A DNA stretch of 64,000 bases from assembly GCA_008711295.1 (NCBI GenBank), contig VUYV01000593.1, positions 69,528 to 133,527 on the forward strand, in the 5' to 3' direction. Below are positions 23,036 through 35,700 of this stretch, piece after piece (the first letter of the stretch is position 1; every line of letters begins with the position of its first letter). The stretch comes from Anarhynchus alexandrinus. Lineage: Eukaryota > Chordata > Aves > Charadriiformes > Charadriidae. A model generated the notes under the pieces. It was not told the DNA's origin. It was given only the letters and a program-made list of their open reading frames with translations, and did not search any database. The position numbers were made by a program, and so were the translations under genes.

Positions 23036-23068
23036 TTCTCTCTCTCTCTCTCTTTTTTTTTTTTTTTT
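23036..23068. repeat. (TC)n followed by poly-T
   Basis: A TC run of about nine units passes directly into a T-run of about sixteen bases. It is a pyrimidine tract on the plus strand, so a purine tract in the CAMK2D transcript. Confidence 0.9.
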
Positions 23069-23499
23069 AAATAATTCTGTCTCCCACTTCCCACTTGTAC
23101 TGCTAGGAATATCTCTCTTTAAGCCTGCGATAAATCCTTCATATTTATACAGACTCAAATAGAGGCACTATTACAGCTGTTACACGTAGCTATCAGCAGC
23201 TCCATACAGAACAGTAGCACATCACTACTTTGTCGGAGAAGATAAACACTTTGCCCACCACCAAAGAGCGTATCAAAACTAGAACCAAAAGTACAAGTTT
23301 TATCTTGGCTAGAGGCATCTGCCATAGCCCTGTTACCAAGCAGACCAGCACGGCACCGTGTGAGGGGGCTTCCACAGCACCGCCTGCCTGAAATGGGAGG
23401 TGCTCTCACTTTGTCACATCCTTTTCTAGGAGAGGGCTTCTTTGTTTAGTGGCACCACAGAACCATAGCTCCCTCCTGACTAGAAAAGGATTGTGAGTT

Positions 23500-23835
23500 G
23501 AGATCACAGAATGGTTTAGGTTGGAAGGGACCTTAAAGACCATCCAGTTCCAACCCCCCTGCCATGGGCAGGGACACCTCCCACCAGCCCAGGTTGCTCC
23601 AAGCCCCGTCCAACCTGGCCTTGAACACCTCCAGGGATGGGGCAGCCACAGCTGCTCTGGGCAACCTGGGCCAGTGCCTCACCACCCTTATGGTAAAGAA
23701 TTTCTTCCTGATCTCTAATCTATATCTCCCCTCTTTCAGTTTAAAACCGTTCCCCCTCATCCTTTCGCTCTACCCCTTGACCAAGAGTCCCTCCCCAGCT
23801 TTCCTGTACCTTTAGAGACTGGAAGGCTGCTATAT
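23500..23835 (-). mobile_element. CR1 LINE fragment
   Basis: The left end reads atcacagaatggtttaggtt followed by ggaagggaccttaaagacca, the reverse complement of the CR1 3' end. The match continues to about 'gactggaaggctgctat'. It is 5'-truncated, shows low divergence by eye and lies in the same orientation as CAMK2D. Confidence 0.93.
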
Positions 23836-26800
23836 GAGATGATGGACAACGTTTTTTCTCAGCCTGGTGGGGCTATTTCCTTCCTAGCCAAACTCTAGTC
23901 TGACACGTCCTTGGGGATATCGTCTTCCAGGATCACATTCTTTCTTTTTCTTTCCTCCCAAATGTCTGAATCATAGAAGTGCGACGGGACAAGTCCTTCT
24001 CTGAATCAGGATCACATGCCCCTGATTGTCTCTGGAAAGGAAAACAGGCGGAGGCAGCCAGGGAAGATCAAAACTGCCTTTTGGCAAGTGGTTACGTTGG
24101 CTCCTTCAGTCAGTTCAGACAGTTTTATGCCAGCAAATCTGCTAGGTGAAAATCCCAAATAAACACGGGCAAAGGAGAAGAATCCGTGAAGAAGACAAGA
24201 CAGCCGGACAACTGGGAGGTAAAGGGTGCACAACAGCACGGAGGCAAGTCCAGCACGGCCCAGACTTTGCTACTGCATTCTGCCTGCGACTCACCTTTTT
24301 GCTGGGAAAGACAAGGGATGTCGTGACGACAATTTGAGAAGCCATTCACAAAGTTGAAGAGGTGACTCACTACAGAAAGTATTCGTGCATTCATCGCAAG
24401 CATATATAGTTCTCTACACACACGTATCGGGCAGGATTCAGGCACGACAAACCAAAAGGCAGCAATTGCAAAGATTATTCATCCAATATAAGAACTACCA
24501 TCAGTAACCCACACTGCAATTCCTGTTTCTCCAGAGGCACAGAAAGCATTCATCAGTAGAAAAAGTTCCACTTATCTTTTTTTTCGAAAAGATTTAACAA
24601 CCTTTGAGAACAAAGCTGCTGCTCTTCAGCAAACCACTTGGAACGCCTGATAGGAATCCAGGGAGCACACAGCTCTTTCTTTCGGAAAAATACTATCAGC
24701 CCACAAAAGATCAGGAGTATCCCTTTGGCTTCAGCACTGATTTTCACCTGAAATACTTTCCAATCACCACTCTGCGATAATCATTATAATAATTTAAGGG
24801 AGAATTCCTATTAGCTTTATTAGCTTTGTATTTAGCCGTTAGTGGGCAAGCTCCTATCAGATTGAAATGTAAAATGATCTCTTTTATTTGACTTTTTGTG
24901 GTGAACTACGGTATTTTGTGTCTATTCTACAGAAAACAGCTTGATATAGTGGCCAAGCAACCTTATTATCTCCTTTTCGAATTTCTGCCTTTAAAGAAAA
25001 AAAATCAAAATATGAAAATCAATGAAAATCAAATTCTTCCAGGTTAAGAAGACAAGTCAAACAGTAGATAAAGTCAGCTAAAAATTCTTCAGGGTAAAGA
25101 TATCTAATCATATCTAAAACTATTGCCTAAAATATTTATTTTCATGAAACTGCTGAAGGGATAACTTTGATAATCTGCTATCTAAATCAGTTCACGTTAC
25201 AAAGGCAAAATATTTGAGAAGACAACTTCAAACAGAAGTCACGGTCCATGGTCAGTGCAGCAGTGGCACAAACATGCACAGAGGGGTCAAACTGCCAGAG
25301 CGCCGCTCATTAGGGAATACTCTTTCCATGCGATCCCATTCATCCTGTTCATTAATAAAGCATGGCAAGGGATAACGCAGTTAATGGTAATGTAGTTAAA
25401 GGCACTTATTTTCCCTTTGGTGCTAAAGATGGGACTCCCAGAAGCATGAATCCTGTAACTCTGTGAAGCTAGATGCCTCAAGTTAGTGCGCTGTTAGGAA
25501 GTTATAGGGCTTATTCGTCACTAGTACGGGTTTAAAATAGGTTTGAAAGTCACAAAAGCAGGCCATATTTGCTGAAATATGTAAATTATTTCCTCAAGTT
25601 CTGGCCTCCCTGCAAGAAGAGTGAAATAAAGGGACAGATGTGCTTTCCATCCATGTTCACTTCCAAAAGTGTATTAAAGTCTTTATGCAGTTCTTATGCA
25701 AATCACTCTTATTAGAAAAAAAAAAAACAACCCAAACTTTAAAAAATGAACTTAATTACTTACTGGATGGAACTTAACGGAATGACTTCATTTAATGTTG
25801 GGTTTTCTATGAATTGATACCCGCCTGCTACTAGGTATGGGATAAGCTGTTGCATTTGAAAATAAAGAGGTAAACCAAAACCTGAAAAAACCTCACTGAA
25901 AAGGTGTAACCAGATACGTTTTTTTTGTCATATTTGAACCACCCAATTTTCTATTTCAAAACACTTGTCTATAAGCATTTTCTGCTCTCTCGTCTGTGAC
26001 AAAGAATGCCTCACGCCCAGCAAAACCGCTTGGCTGAGACGAGGAAGGTCTGCAGTGGCTTAGTGCTGTCAGGACTCAGATCTCCCTGCAGAGTCACCCT
26101 TTGTCACCTTTCCTGTTCTACTAAATAAACCACAGCGACGAGGGATAGAAAATAAAGCTACTGCTAGAACCTCCAGCAGAAACTCATAAGGGTGCCAGTG
26201 CAGAAGTCATTACAGCAGTGGCAAGAACTGAGACCAAAGGCAAAATTCATCCTACAGCTTTTAGTCTAGAGCCCAAGCTGAACCCGCTTGGGATCCCAAG
26301 CTAAACATGAGAAACACAAAACTGCATACGGGAGCAGAGATGCAAAAGCTTACGAACCACTGCTCAGGAGTGCTGCTGTTTGCACGGATCAGACATCTGC
26401 TGCCTTCAAAAAAACCCATCTTCACTGCAACCTCATTCTCTACACCTCAATGCTCCACATTTTTCCATCACTGTCACTACTCCCTCTCTTTTGATGCACG
26501 GTATAAATAATCTCTGCTGAGCAACCAAACTCCTTCAGTCAGTGGTGCATAACACAGTCACGACTATAGCCTCCAGACATTAAACTGGATACAAAACAAC
26601 CCTGCTTAAGTCCACGCTGTAGTTACTGCTGCGGCTACAGCTCCCATTTTCTGCAGCTTAGATACTTCTTTGAAAACAAGCAATTATAAATATCAGTCAA
26701 ACCTGGTCAGAAAGCTGGATAAATACTCAGGTACTCGGCACTGAATCTCTGCCACCATTCGCAGGAGCTGAAAGCTGATCTATGACCACAGAAGAGACCA

Positions 26801-26868
26801 CACAGACATACCCCCTGTATGGAATGAAGCAGAGTCGGCAGCTGTGTGGAGCAGAGGTCTGCCATCAT

Positions 26869-27357
26869 CTCCCCAACATAAGGAGGACAGGGACCTGTTG
26901 GAGCGGGTCCAGAGGAGGCCAGGAAGATGCTCCGAGGGCTGGAGCACCTCTGCTGTGAGGACAGGCTGAGAGAGTTGGGGTGGTTCAGCCTGGAGAAGAG
27001 AAGGTTCCGGGAGACCTTAGAGCCCCTTCCAGTGCCTAAAGGGGCTACAGGAGAGCTGGGGAGGGACTCTTGATCAGGGAGGGGAGCCATAGGACGAGGG
27101 GGAATGGTTTTAAAAGAGGGAAGATTCAGATTAGATAACAGGAAGAAATTCTTTACTGTGAGGGTGGTGAGGCACTGGCCCAGGTTGCCCAGAAAAGCTG
27201 TGGACACCCCATCCCTGGAGGTGTTCAAGGCCAGGTTGGACAGGGCTTTGAGCAACCTGGTGTAGTGGAAGATGGATGTCCGTGTCCATGGCAGGGGGTT
27301 GGAACTAGATGATATTTAAGATCCCTTCCAAACCTAACCATTCAATGATTCTATGAT
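26869..27357 (+). mobile_element. CR1 LINE fragment
   Basis: It begins near cataaggaggacagggacct and runs through agcctggagaagagaaggtt and ggtggtgaggcactggccca to the 3' tail at 'caatgattctatgatc'. It is 5'-truncated and antisense to CAMK2D. A 182-codon open frame on the opposite strand (26707-27255) is a by-product of the repeat. Confidence 0.93.
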
Positions 27358-28924
27358 CTGCTGAGCCACAAGATGAGAGATGCCCAAGTCACGGAGCAGC
27401 ACCTGGCTCTTGCCATGGGTGATGGGCCACACACCTCGGTGTGCAGGGAAGTGTCCTCTTCCCCCTGCTCACACTTCAGGAGCTCAGAGTCAGAAGTCTA
27501 GGCAGCACCGTTAAAGCTGAGATTGCTCCTTACGCTTATACTTCCTCACATACAATGCTATTCTTCTGAGACCACGAAAGCCTGGGGCCCTCTATAATAA
27601 AGATGCTCAGTTACAGTAGGAAGAACTTTGCAAATATTAATAAGAGCCATTTCCTAACAATCTGAAATATTTAGAGGCTAATCTGGTAAGATTAGTAGAG
27701 CGGCAATGCTCAAGGGCAGCTGATTTCTGAAAGACATTAAACATAGAGTAATGCTTTGCATATCTAAGAAAATAATCCTCCCCCATGCTGTTAAATACAC
27801 AAGCGGTATACTGTAATACTTACTGTCATTAAATGACTATGCAAGTCAGCAGTGCAGTGTATGCTATTAACAGGTCTATATTCAGCAACAGTGAATGAAA
27901 ACTATATAGCTTCCGAATTCATTCAAAAGATAAACAACATTTTATTAGAGTGCAAATTCACGGTTATTTGGGGTCAACAACTTGAGAGAAAGACTCCTAT
28001 TAGTCTGCATGTGTAGTGGTACAATGAAAAAATGATGGGAAAAAATAATTAGGCAATTTAATATTTGGAAAGACTGCATTTGTCCCCAAGGCACTGTAAC
28101 AGTAAGCGTTAACTAGTATGAACAAAACACCATGTAGTCTAAAAATACTCATTTGCGACCAAAACCCTCCCCCATCAAGGCCCTCACACAATGCACTTCT
28201 GTATTCCGATTAAATGCCAGGAATATTTACATTCACAGCCTTCATTAAAACCCCTCACGTCTAACGCATGCTTCAAAGTCAGTTTGCCAAACTGCTAACT
28301 TCAGTAAAAGATTCTTGCTACCCAGAAAATAAAAGAATTGTTTGCCGAAGTTGATAAAAGACCAAATTTTGAAGTGAGACTGAGTCAGTCCAGGTACTGA
28401 TATCAAAGCAGATGGCCTCAAATTACCAGCTCTTTTGGCACGATGAGACTCTCGCTGCATTCCTGCTGGATGAAGACTGACAGTTTAACCAGGTCATCAA
28501 TAACGTGTTGTGGGAAATGTCAGGGAGAGAGGAAAAAGAAAGAACGCTTTAGAAAAAGTATGTGATCAGAGGAGGCTCATTTAGCCCTAAAAAAACCCAA
28601 GCGGCTTCTCAAGTCTTAACCAGTGGTGTGCAAGCACAGCCAGACCCTCAGGCCCAGATTCTCTGTATGCTGCAGGCACTAAGTGCTAACAAATGGAACT
28701 CAAAAAGACAGAAACCGATTCAGCCTAAATATCAGAAATCTGGCTGCTAAAAATTAAACATCCCAAATAAAATGAACTAAATAAAAAAAAATGTAAACAG
28801 GTACTCCAAAACATATCATTCTATATGAGTGATCTCCAGGGAGAGCAGCTGTAATAACTCTGACACTTTTTTCTTTAACCAACAGGTTTTTGTTGCTTTT
28901 CAGTGCACATGCGCACAGAAGAGT

Positions 28925-29320
28925 ACCGTGGAGAGAACTGGGTGTGTTCGGCCATGAGAGCAGAAGGCTCAGGGGAGACCTTATCACCACGTTCCCCTAC
29001 TTCCAGCGTGGCTACGGAGAAGATGGAGACTCCCTTTTTACAAGGAGTCACATGGAAAAGATGAGGGGTGACGGGTACAAGTTACTCCTGGGGAGATTCC
29101 AGTTGGACACAAGAGCAAAATTTTCCCCAATGAGAACAATCAGCCATTGGAATAATCTCCGCAGGGAAGTGGTGGATTCCCCAACGTTGGACACTTTTAA
29201 GGTTCGGCTGGACAGGGTGCTGGGCCATCTTGTCTAGACCGTGCTGTGGCAAGAAAGGTTGGACCAGATGATCCCTGAGGCCCCTTCCAGCCTGGTGTTC
29301 TATGATTCTATGAATCATAT
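28925..29320 (+). mobile_element. CR1 LINE fragment of a different subfamily
   Basis: This is a plus-strand CR1 with the text 'gggctgacgggtac'-like body, ggacagggtgctgggccatc and tgtctagaccgtgctgtggc, ending 'ttccagcctggtgttctatgattctatg'. The 'ctgggccatcttgtctagacc' type of 3' end differs from the other copies here, so it belongs to another CR1 subfamily. It is antisense to CAMK2D. Confidence 0.9.
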
Positions 29321-31980
29321 CCTATATCCTTGAAGTTAAAAGGAACAGCTAGATTTACACAGCTTTAATTATTTGTATACCAAAATAGCAAAATTGTATA
29401 TAATGGTTTAAAAAAAGAAGAGAGTACTAAAATGTACACCTGTGTCTTTATGTCTTCATTTAACATATAATCATGTCATTTACTAGAAATCCTGTATTTC
29501 GGGTTGCACTAATTCCTCTTTGCAGTTAAAGCCCTGACTTTGTAAGTTTAACAAGATATTTTTGCAACACAACAAAGCCTTATAAATGTCGTCAGATTAA
29601 GCCTTACGAGGATAGCTGCACGGATTAAAAGAAAGTCTGACACAAATTTTTGCTAAAAGCAAACTGATGTCTCAGCTGCCAGTGTTGATGCTTTAAGCAT
29701 TAACATTTTTTTAACCATTTTAGCATTCATCAGAACATGCAAGAAGAGGAATAATGACAATCTGCACAAGAATTTCACCAAGCGTCAACTAATAAAAGGA
29801 CAAGCTGTAACTTAGAGATGTTATATTAATTAAAGTTAACAGGTTCGGAAAACAACACAGCGTACTTATGAAGTGACGGACGGCATTTTAGCAATTCGAG
29901 AAACCGAAGTGGTGGAAAAGAGCAAATGAAAAACCGCGTGAGATCTGCTCAATGCACGGAATTTAACATCCTAATTAGGACAAGCAAAAGAGGCTATTAA
30001 TCCCTGCTGAAAAGATACAGTCCTGCATCTTCTTGATAAATACTTTTGCCAAATGTAAATGTGGCAGAAGAAATCTTTCAGTTACCCTCTGGAAGCATCA
30101 CAAGAAAATAAAACCTCAGACAGAATTGCCCAATTGTCAAAATTAGGCTATGTCCCTTTTAATATTTCCTGTGCTGGCCAACATTGAAAACAGATCTAGG
30201 TAAATGATATGTAGGACCTACGTGTCTACAAATTTGGATGTTGGGGGGGTTTAATCACTGGGCGGGACACAGCCTCCCTTTTTGGCTCTTCTCTCTTAAA
30301 ACATTAAACCCAGAAATACAAACAATTTATATAATCACCACTCAGAGAAGTATGTTTGTTTATTTTTGCAATGCTCCCCTTTCACGAGGAGCAGGCCCCA
30401 AGGTATTTCAAGGCATCAGCTTAAGAAAACAAAGTCACTCTACTTTAAATATTTTAAACAAAAAGGAACACAGAAAATTGTAATCCTGTGGCATGACTCA
30501 AGAAGTGCCACAGAAAAGAAATGCCACCTGCTCCACTAGAACCTCTCAGAAAGGGGCTTTAGATGGTGTTTTCAAAGCAATTAGCACTGTATTTCAGGCA
30601 CCTTTAGTAACAATCAACTTTCAGAAAACCTAGGCTGAATTCTTTCAGTCAGTAGCAGCAATTACTATAGCTAAATTTCCTAAAAATTTTAATTTTTAGC
30701 TTTTTTTCCCCAATTTTAAAAGCTTGTTCATTAGTTTATCAAAGACCTCAAGTTAAATCAAAAGGGGACGACTGTGTATTCGAGGTAACTTAGTAAAGTT
30801 CTTCATTTGAAAGTTGATTAGAACTGTGACAGCTTACAGAAGTAAGAACACAAAAAAGATGATCTTCACTGATATTTATGCCAGATACTGATTTTTTTCT
30901 AATAACTGAGCAATAATCCAATTCTTGTATGCAATTTGAACTCAACGACCGCTCCTATGTAACTATCCTAACAAAGAATATTTGTAATTAATCTGAACTA
31001 TTGATTTGACCAAGGGGAATACTGAAAACGTACTATTTATATACACAGTCATTGTTTTTTGGTCTCTCCATGCTTTAGGAGAACAAGGGCCTTAAAGTTT
31101 TCAAACAGGTCATTCTGGCAGCCGGAGATAACTCATGAAGCTATTCTCCCCACGATTATCTTTCCGATCATTATACTCCATCTGCTTTGTAACACTATGG
31201 AAATGCAGCAGGGTTCAAGAACCAGCTCTATAGTCTGATGAATATATTAAACACACTGTAAATTGCCATCTTGCTGTTAGAAATTGCATGCGAATTTACC
31301 CTAATTGAATTAGTGAAGCTACAACACACATCGTGCGCCCCTCTCTCTCCAAAGGCTGACCGAAACCTTCACATTCCTGCCCACTTCTTCCCCACAAGAT
31401 GCATAGAATTTTTCATTTTACTAGTAACACTAAAAAATAATTTTCAGTCTGCAAAAATGAAAAAAAAAAAATAATATCCAAACCCAAACCCCAATATTGA
31501 TTTAAAATACAAACATTCATTTTGTTGAAGGACATATTTTCAGATTTTTGACAAAACAGGCAGTTTCTGTGTAAAGCAGATATATTATGGAGAAAAAAAT
31601 GAAACTCAAAAATTTTCTGGAACTTATTTAGAAGAGCATCCCTGTCAATTTGGTGGAATACGTTCAGTAAACTTTGGTAAAGAAGATGCTTGTAAGTGAA
31701 CTACATTTGTGAGGGATTTAATAAATGATCGTGTAATGTCACAGAGAGCAAGCTGGGCTTTTGCTATTTAATGCAATGCAAACCTTAATTATTAAGGATT
31801 TCATTTCCCCCAGCTGTAATAAAAATGGCCACAGAAAGTATTCCACTTCCTTGTGCCAAGGCACTTAATCACTTCAAGAACCTGACCAGAGCAAAAATCT
31901 GTAACAGATATGCTCATACAAATAAAGAAACACGTGTAAACATTTGCAGAAGTCCTTTCCATATGGACTGCATCTGTTGG

Positions 31981-32013
31981 GGAAAAAAAAAAAAAAGAAA
32001 AAAAAAAAAGAAA
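31981..32013. repeat. Poly-A with single G interruptions
   Basis: A-runs of about twelve bases broken by two single G positions. No adjacent retroposed sequence was recognised. Confidence 0.8.
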
Positions 32014-33611
32014 TTTTGCATGCAAACTCATTTTTCCTGTTGTACTTTTGTATTCCATTATTCCAGCGGGTTCCACAGATAACAGAGCCTTCGGACTACT
32101 GGCAGCTTCCATCCACCATCCAGTTACCCAGTTACACAAGGCTGTAGCTCTGCAGTGAGCCAAAGGGGGGGACAACTCGGATACTCACATCTTTAAAACC
32201 CCCCTAAAGTCACTCAGAAGAACATATATACAACGGCAGTTCGACCCACTATCTTCATCAAAATGGTTTCTCCGATTTCTGTATAAAACAGCTCACAACG
32301 ACCCGTAGGTCAATAAGCCTATTAAATAAACTTCCATAGTTGCTTCTAATGTAAGTGATAAGAATCATACACAGAGATATATGTTTTAAAATCACATTAT
32401 TCATCCTAGACGTAAAAAACTGCTCTGCAAATCGGCTTTTAAAAGTAAATACGGAAGACGAATTATCCCTGTGAAAAATCCCTGACACTCGTGATCAAGG
32501 AATCCCAGCGGATTTCATTTCCAGCTATAACAAAGAACCAGAAACATATTTCCACGAGGCTAAACTTTGGAAACTTTCCCTTTCCTACAATACTTCCCAA
32601 ACACGAATGTGCTTTTGGAGAGGAAAACCTGAAACAAAACAAATTTTACTGCTAAACCACTACTGTGTTAGGGGACAGAAAATACCTCATTCAACTCCCA
32701 GTGACATCCCACTGCCAAATGGGGAGGGTGAACTGGGCAGGGAAAACCCTGTCTGTAGGCTGCTGGTGTGGGGAAGCTGGACTCCGAAATGCGAACGCGC
32801 TGGGATCCTGCTGCCCATCACTCAGGGCAAGTCTTCCAGATGAGGAAGCAACAGCCCAGCCATGTGCCGCTTCGAACATCCCCGTGCGTCTAATCCTTGG
32901 GAACAAAGGGCTTCTGAGGTGTAAGAAGTTTAGCAGGTAACAGCACCACGCGCGAGGAATGCTCCTCTTGCTCTTGACTGTTATGGGGACGAGGGTACAA
33001 ACAGCCTCCTAAGCTCCGGCCTTAAATGTATGTTAATATACATTAGAGGCTATGCATAAAATAGGTTGAATGTAGTTTTTCAATATATACATATATATGT
33101 CAAAATTATCATTACTGTTTTGTTGATCTCCCGATAATAGAGAAGTTCAGAAAAAGTTGCTATTGTGCTTTGGTTTGTTTTTTTTTTCCCCACAAAAATC
33201 ACACTTAAGATCTTCAAGTAAATTATAAGTAACTATAAAATTCATTTTACCTCAAGCTGGAATGAATAACCTTTTAGAATGGAAACTTTAATATTCCTGT
33301 TATTACAAAATACAAAGGGATTACAGAGAGCCAAAAGAGACCTCAACATTATTTCAGCTCCCCGGTTTTCCCAGCGGGAGGACGGAGGCCGAAGCGAGAG
33401 CCGGCTGCTCCCCAGGCAGGGACACCCCAGCCCCTGCTACCACCGGGACAGAAATCAAAATAGCCCCATCCTGTTTGATCCATAAACTAGTCCAAACCTT
33501 AGTTCTGACCAAAAAAAAAAAAAAAAAATTTCAGGATTTAGTTGGTTTACTCTATTTTCTCTTTTGCCTTTAAAGCTTTAGCTTCTTTTCAAATAAAGTT
33601 GTCTTGGGGAA

Positions 33612-33659
33612 TTCTTGCCACCCCTCTCAGTGGGAATCTTGCCATCCCTCTTGGTGGGA
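33612..33659. repeat. 24-bp tandem duplication
   Basis: Two adjacent 24-bp units (ttcttgccacccctctcagt..., then atcttgccatccctcttggt...) differ at a few positions. Confidence 0.75.
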
Positions 33660-35152
33660 TGATGACAACAGAATATACAAAGAAATTTTATTTTCCCTTA
33701 CTTCTTACTGGAGACTCTAGAGTATTACAAATACTGCTTGTTAAGACCTTTGTCTATGAGAGAAAAATGCTCTAGTTTATGCTGTTTTGTTCACATAAAC
33801 CCAAAGTTTATACTCTCTTAATTCAGCTTAAAACAAAATATCAGCTAATTTAAACTGAAACAATTTCCCAGTTTACAGAACAGTAGATGGCCAGAAAAAC
33901 ATAGTTACATCAGTTTAAAAATAAATCAGCTTTTGATTAAGTTGGGACAGCTTTTATATACAGATAGACCTAAAATTCTACTCCCGACGTAGTAAGTGTA
34001 ACGTTAAGTACCACTGTGCTAGAAGCGTTACATCAAATGTGACTCCTACTGCCAGCCCCTCATGAAAGATTAAACCACATTTAATCTTTATCTTCGTGGA
34101 CAACAGAAATCAGCGCGATCTTGAAATATTCCAGATCTGCAATGAAGATCATGCATTTCTATCATTATCTTTTCTGTAAGACAGGGAAGTTTAAAACACA
34201 TGAATTACATTATAAACGTAGTCACACTTTTTAGTGAAGTGGTTATAAACATTAGACAAACAGATCTGAGCTCCTTTTCTGAAGACCTACACGCAACTAT
34301 CTTTCTGCAGCACGGCCACCAGCAGCGCACACCGATTCACCACAGGTACCGCCTTTTGAGGGCATTTGGCATTTAATGACTATTTAGTTTGGGAACAAGA
34401 CAACCAAATCACTTATCCTCTATTCCAGGCACTAAGACAGACTCTAAGCACTTTTGATTGCAATACTAAATATCAGAATATGGCATAAAAATGGTGATAT
34501 GAGTATTTTCCCAAATTAAAACCATAAGTGAAAAAAACCCACAGCAAAGATACCAAGTCAACATTATATCTAAATTATTTCTTGATTATGCTGTTTATTA
34601 TTTGAATGTGCGAGATCAGAAAGTGCCATATTCTGAAGCGATGGCAGCATTTACAGGCCATGGACTTGCTCCAGCCAAAAACCTAGTTCTCAGACAATAC
34701 AGCCGACTTCACAGAAGAGACGCATACCACTACTAGAACACATACAACCTGTCATTTCCTTAGGAAGCTCTTGAGCTGCCATGGTTGGAGACCAGGGGAG
34801 TGTTCAGGGGAAATATTGCTACGTGTATCTCCACATCTTTCCCAGGCTTCCACAGCTCCACACCAGCCAGACCGGCTTTTGATCTGATCCAAGGCAGCCG
34901 ATCCCACACATCTCGCATGAGCGAAGGACCATATGCCAACAGAACACTCCTACCTTTTCAGGTTTTGCAACTGTTAGTGTATCTTGCTACATACATTTTT
35001 TTTCTTTGCAGTTCACACCTACTTGGCTCCATCTTTCAGTTCTGTGGACTGCTGCATCACAGTTTTATGTGACTACACTTTCTCTTTGTAGATGATGAAG
35101 CCTGTCTAAACATTTCTACAAAACAACCCTTTCATTCACAAGATGGGAATTA

Positions 35153-35700
35153 AAATCATAGAATCATAGAATGGTTTACGTTGGAAGGGACCTTGAAGAT
35201 CATCAAGTTCCAACCCACCTGCCATGGGCAGGGACACCTCCCACCAGCCCAGGTTGCTCCAAGCCCCGTCCAACCTGGCCTTGAACACCTCCAGGGATGG
35301 GGCAGCCACAGCTTCTCTGGACAACCTGCGCCAGGGGCTCACCACCCTCACAGTCAAGAACTTCTTTCTAATATCTCATCTAAATCTCCCCTCTTCCAGT
35401 TTGAAGCCATTCCCCCTCATCCTATCACTACATGCCCTTGTAAAAAGTCCCTCCCCAGCTCTCCTGATGGCCCCCTTTGGGCACTGGAAGGCTACAATAA
35501 GGTCTCCCTGGAGCCTTCTCTTCTCCAGGCTGAACACCCCCAACTCTCTCACCCTGTCCTCCCAGCAGAGGGGCTCCAGCCCTCTGAACATCTTTGTGGC
35601 CCTCCTCTGGACATGCTCCAACAGGTCCATGTCTTTCCTATGTTTGGGGCTCCAGAGCCGGACACAGTACTCCAGGTGAGGTCTCACGAGAGATATCACC
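35153..35700 (-). mobile_element. CR1 LINE fragment
   Basis: The left end (aaaatcatagaatcatagaa) is the reverse-complemented CR1 tail. The element extends right to the 'cacagtactccaggtgaggtctcac' region, making it the longest of the truncated copies. It lies in the same orientation as CAMK2D. The 227-codon plus-strand frame over it is an antisense by-product. Confidence 0.93.

Noticed and set aside
26707..27255. 182-codon minus-strand open frame
   Set aside because: It overlaps the plus-strand CR1 at 26869-27357 in antisense and matches the same translated repeat pattern.
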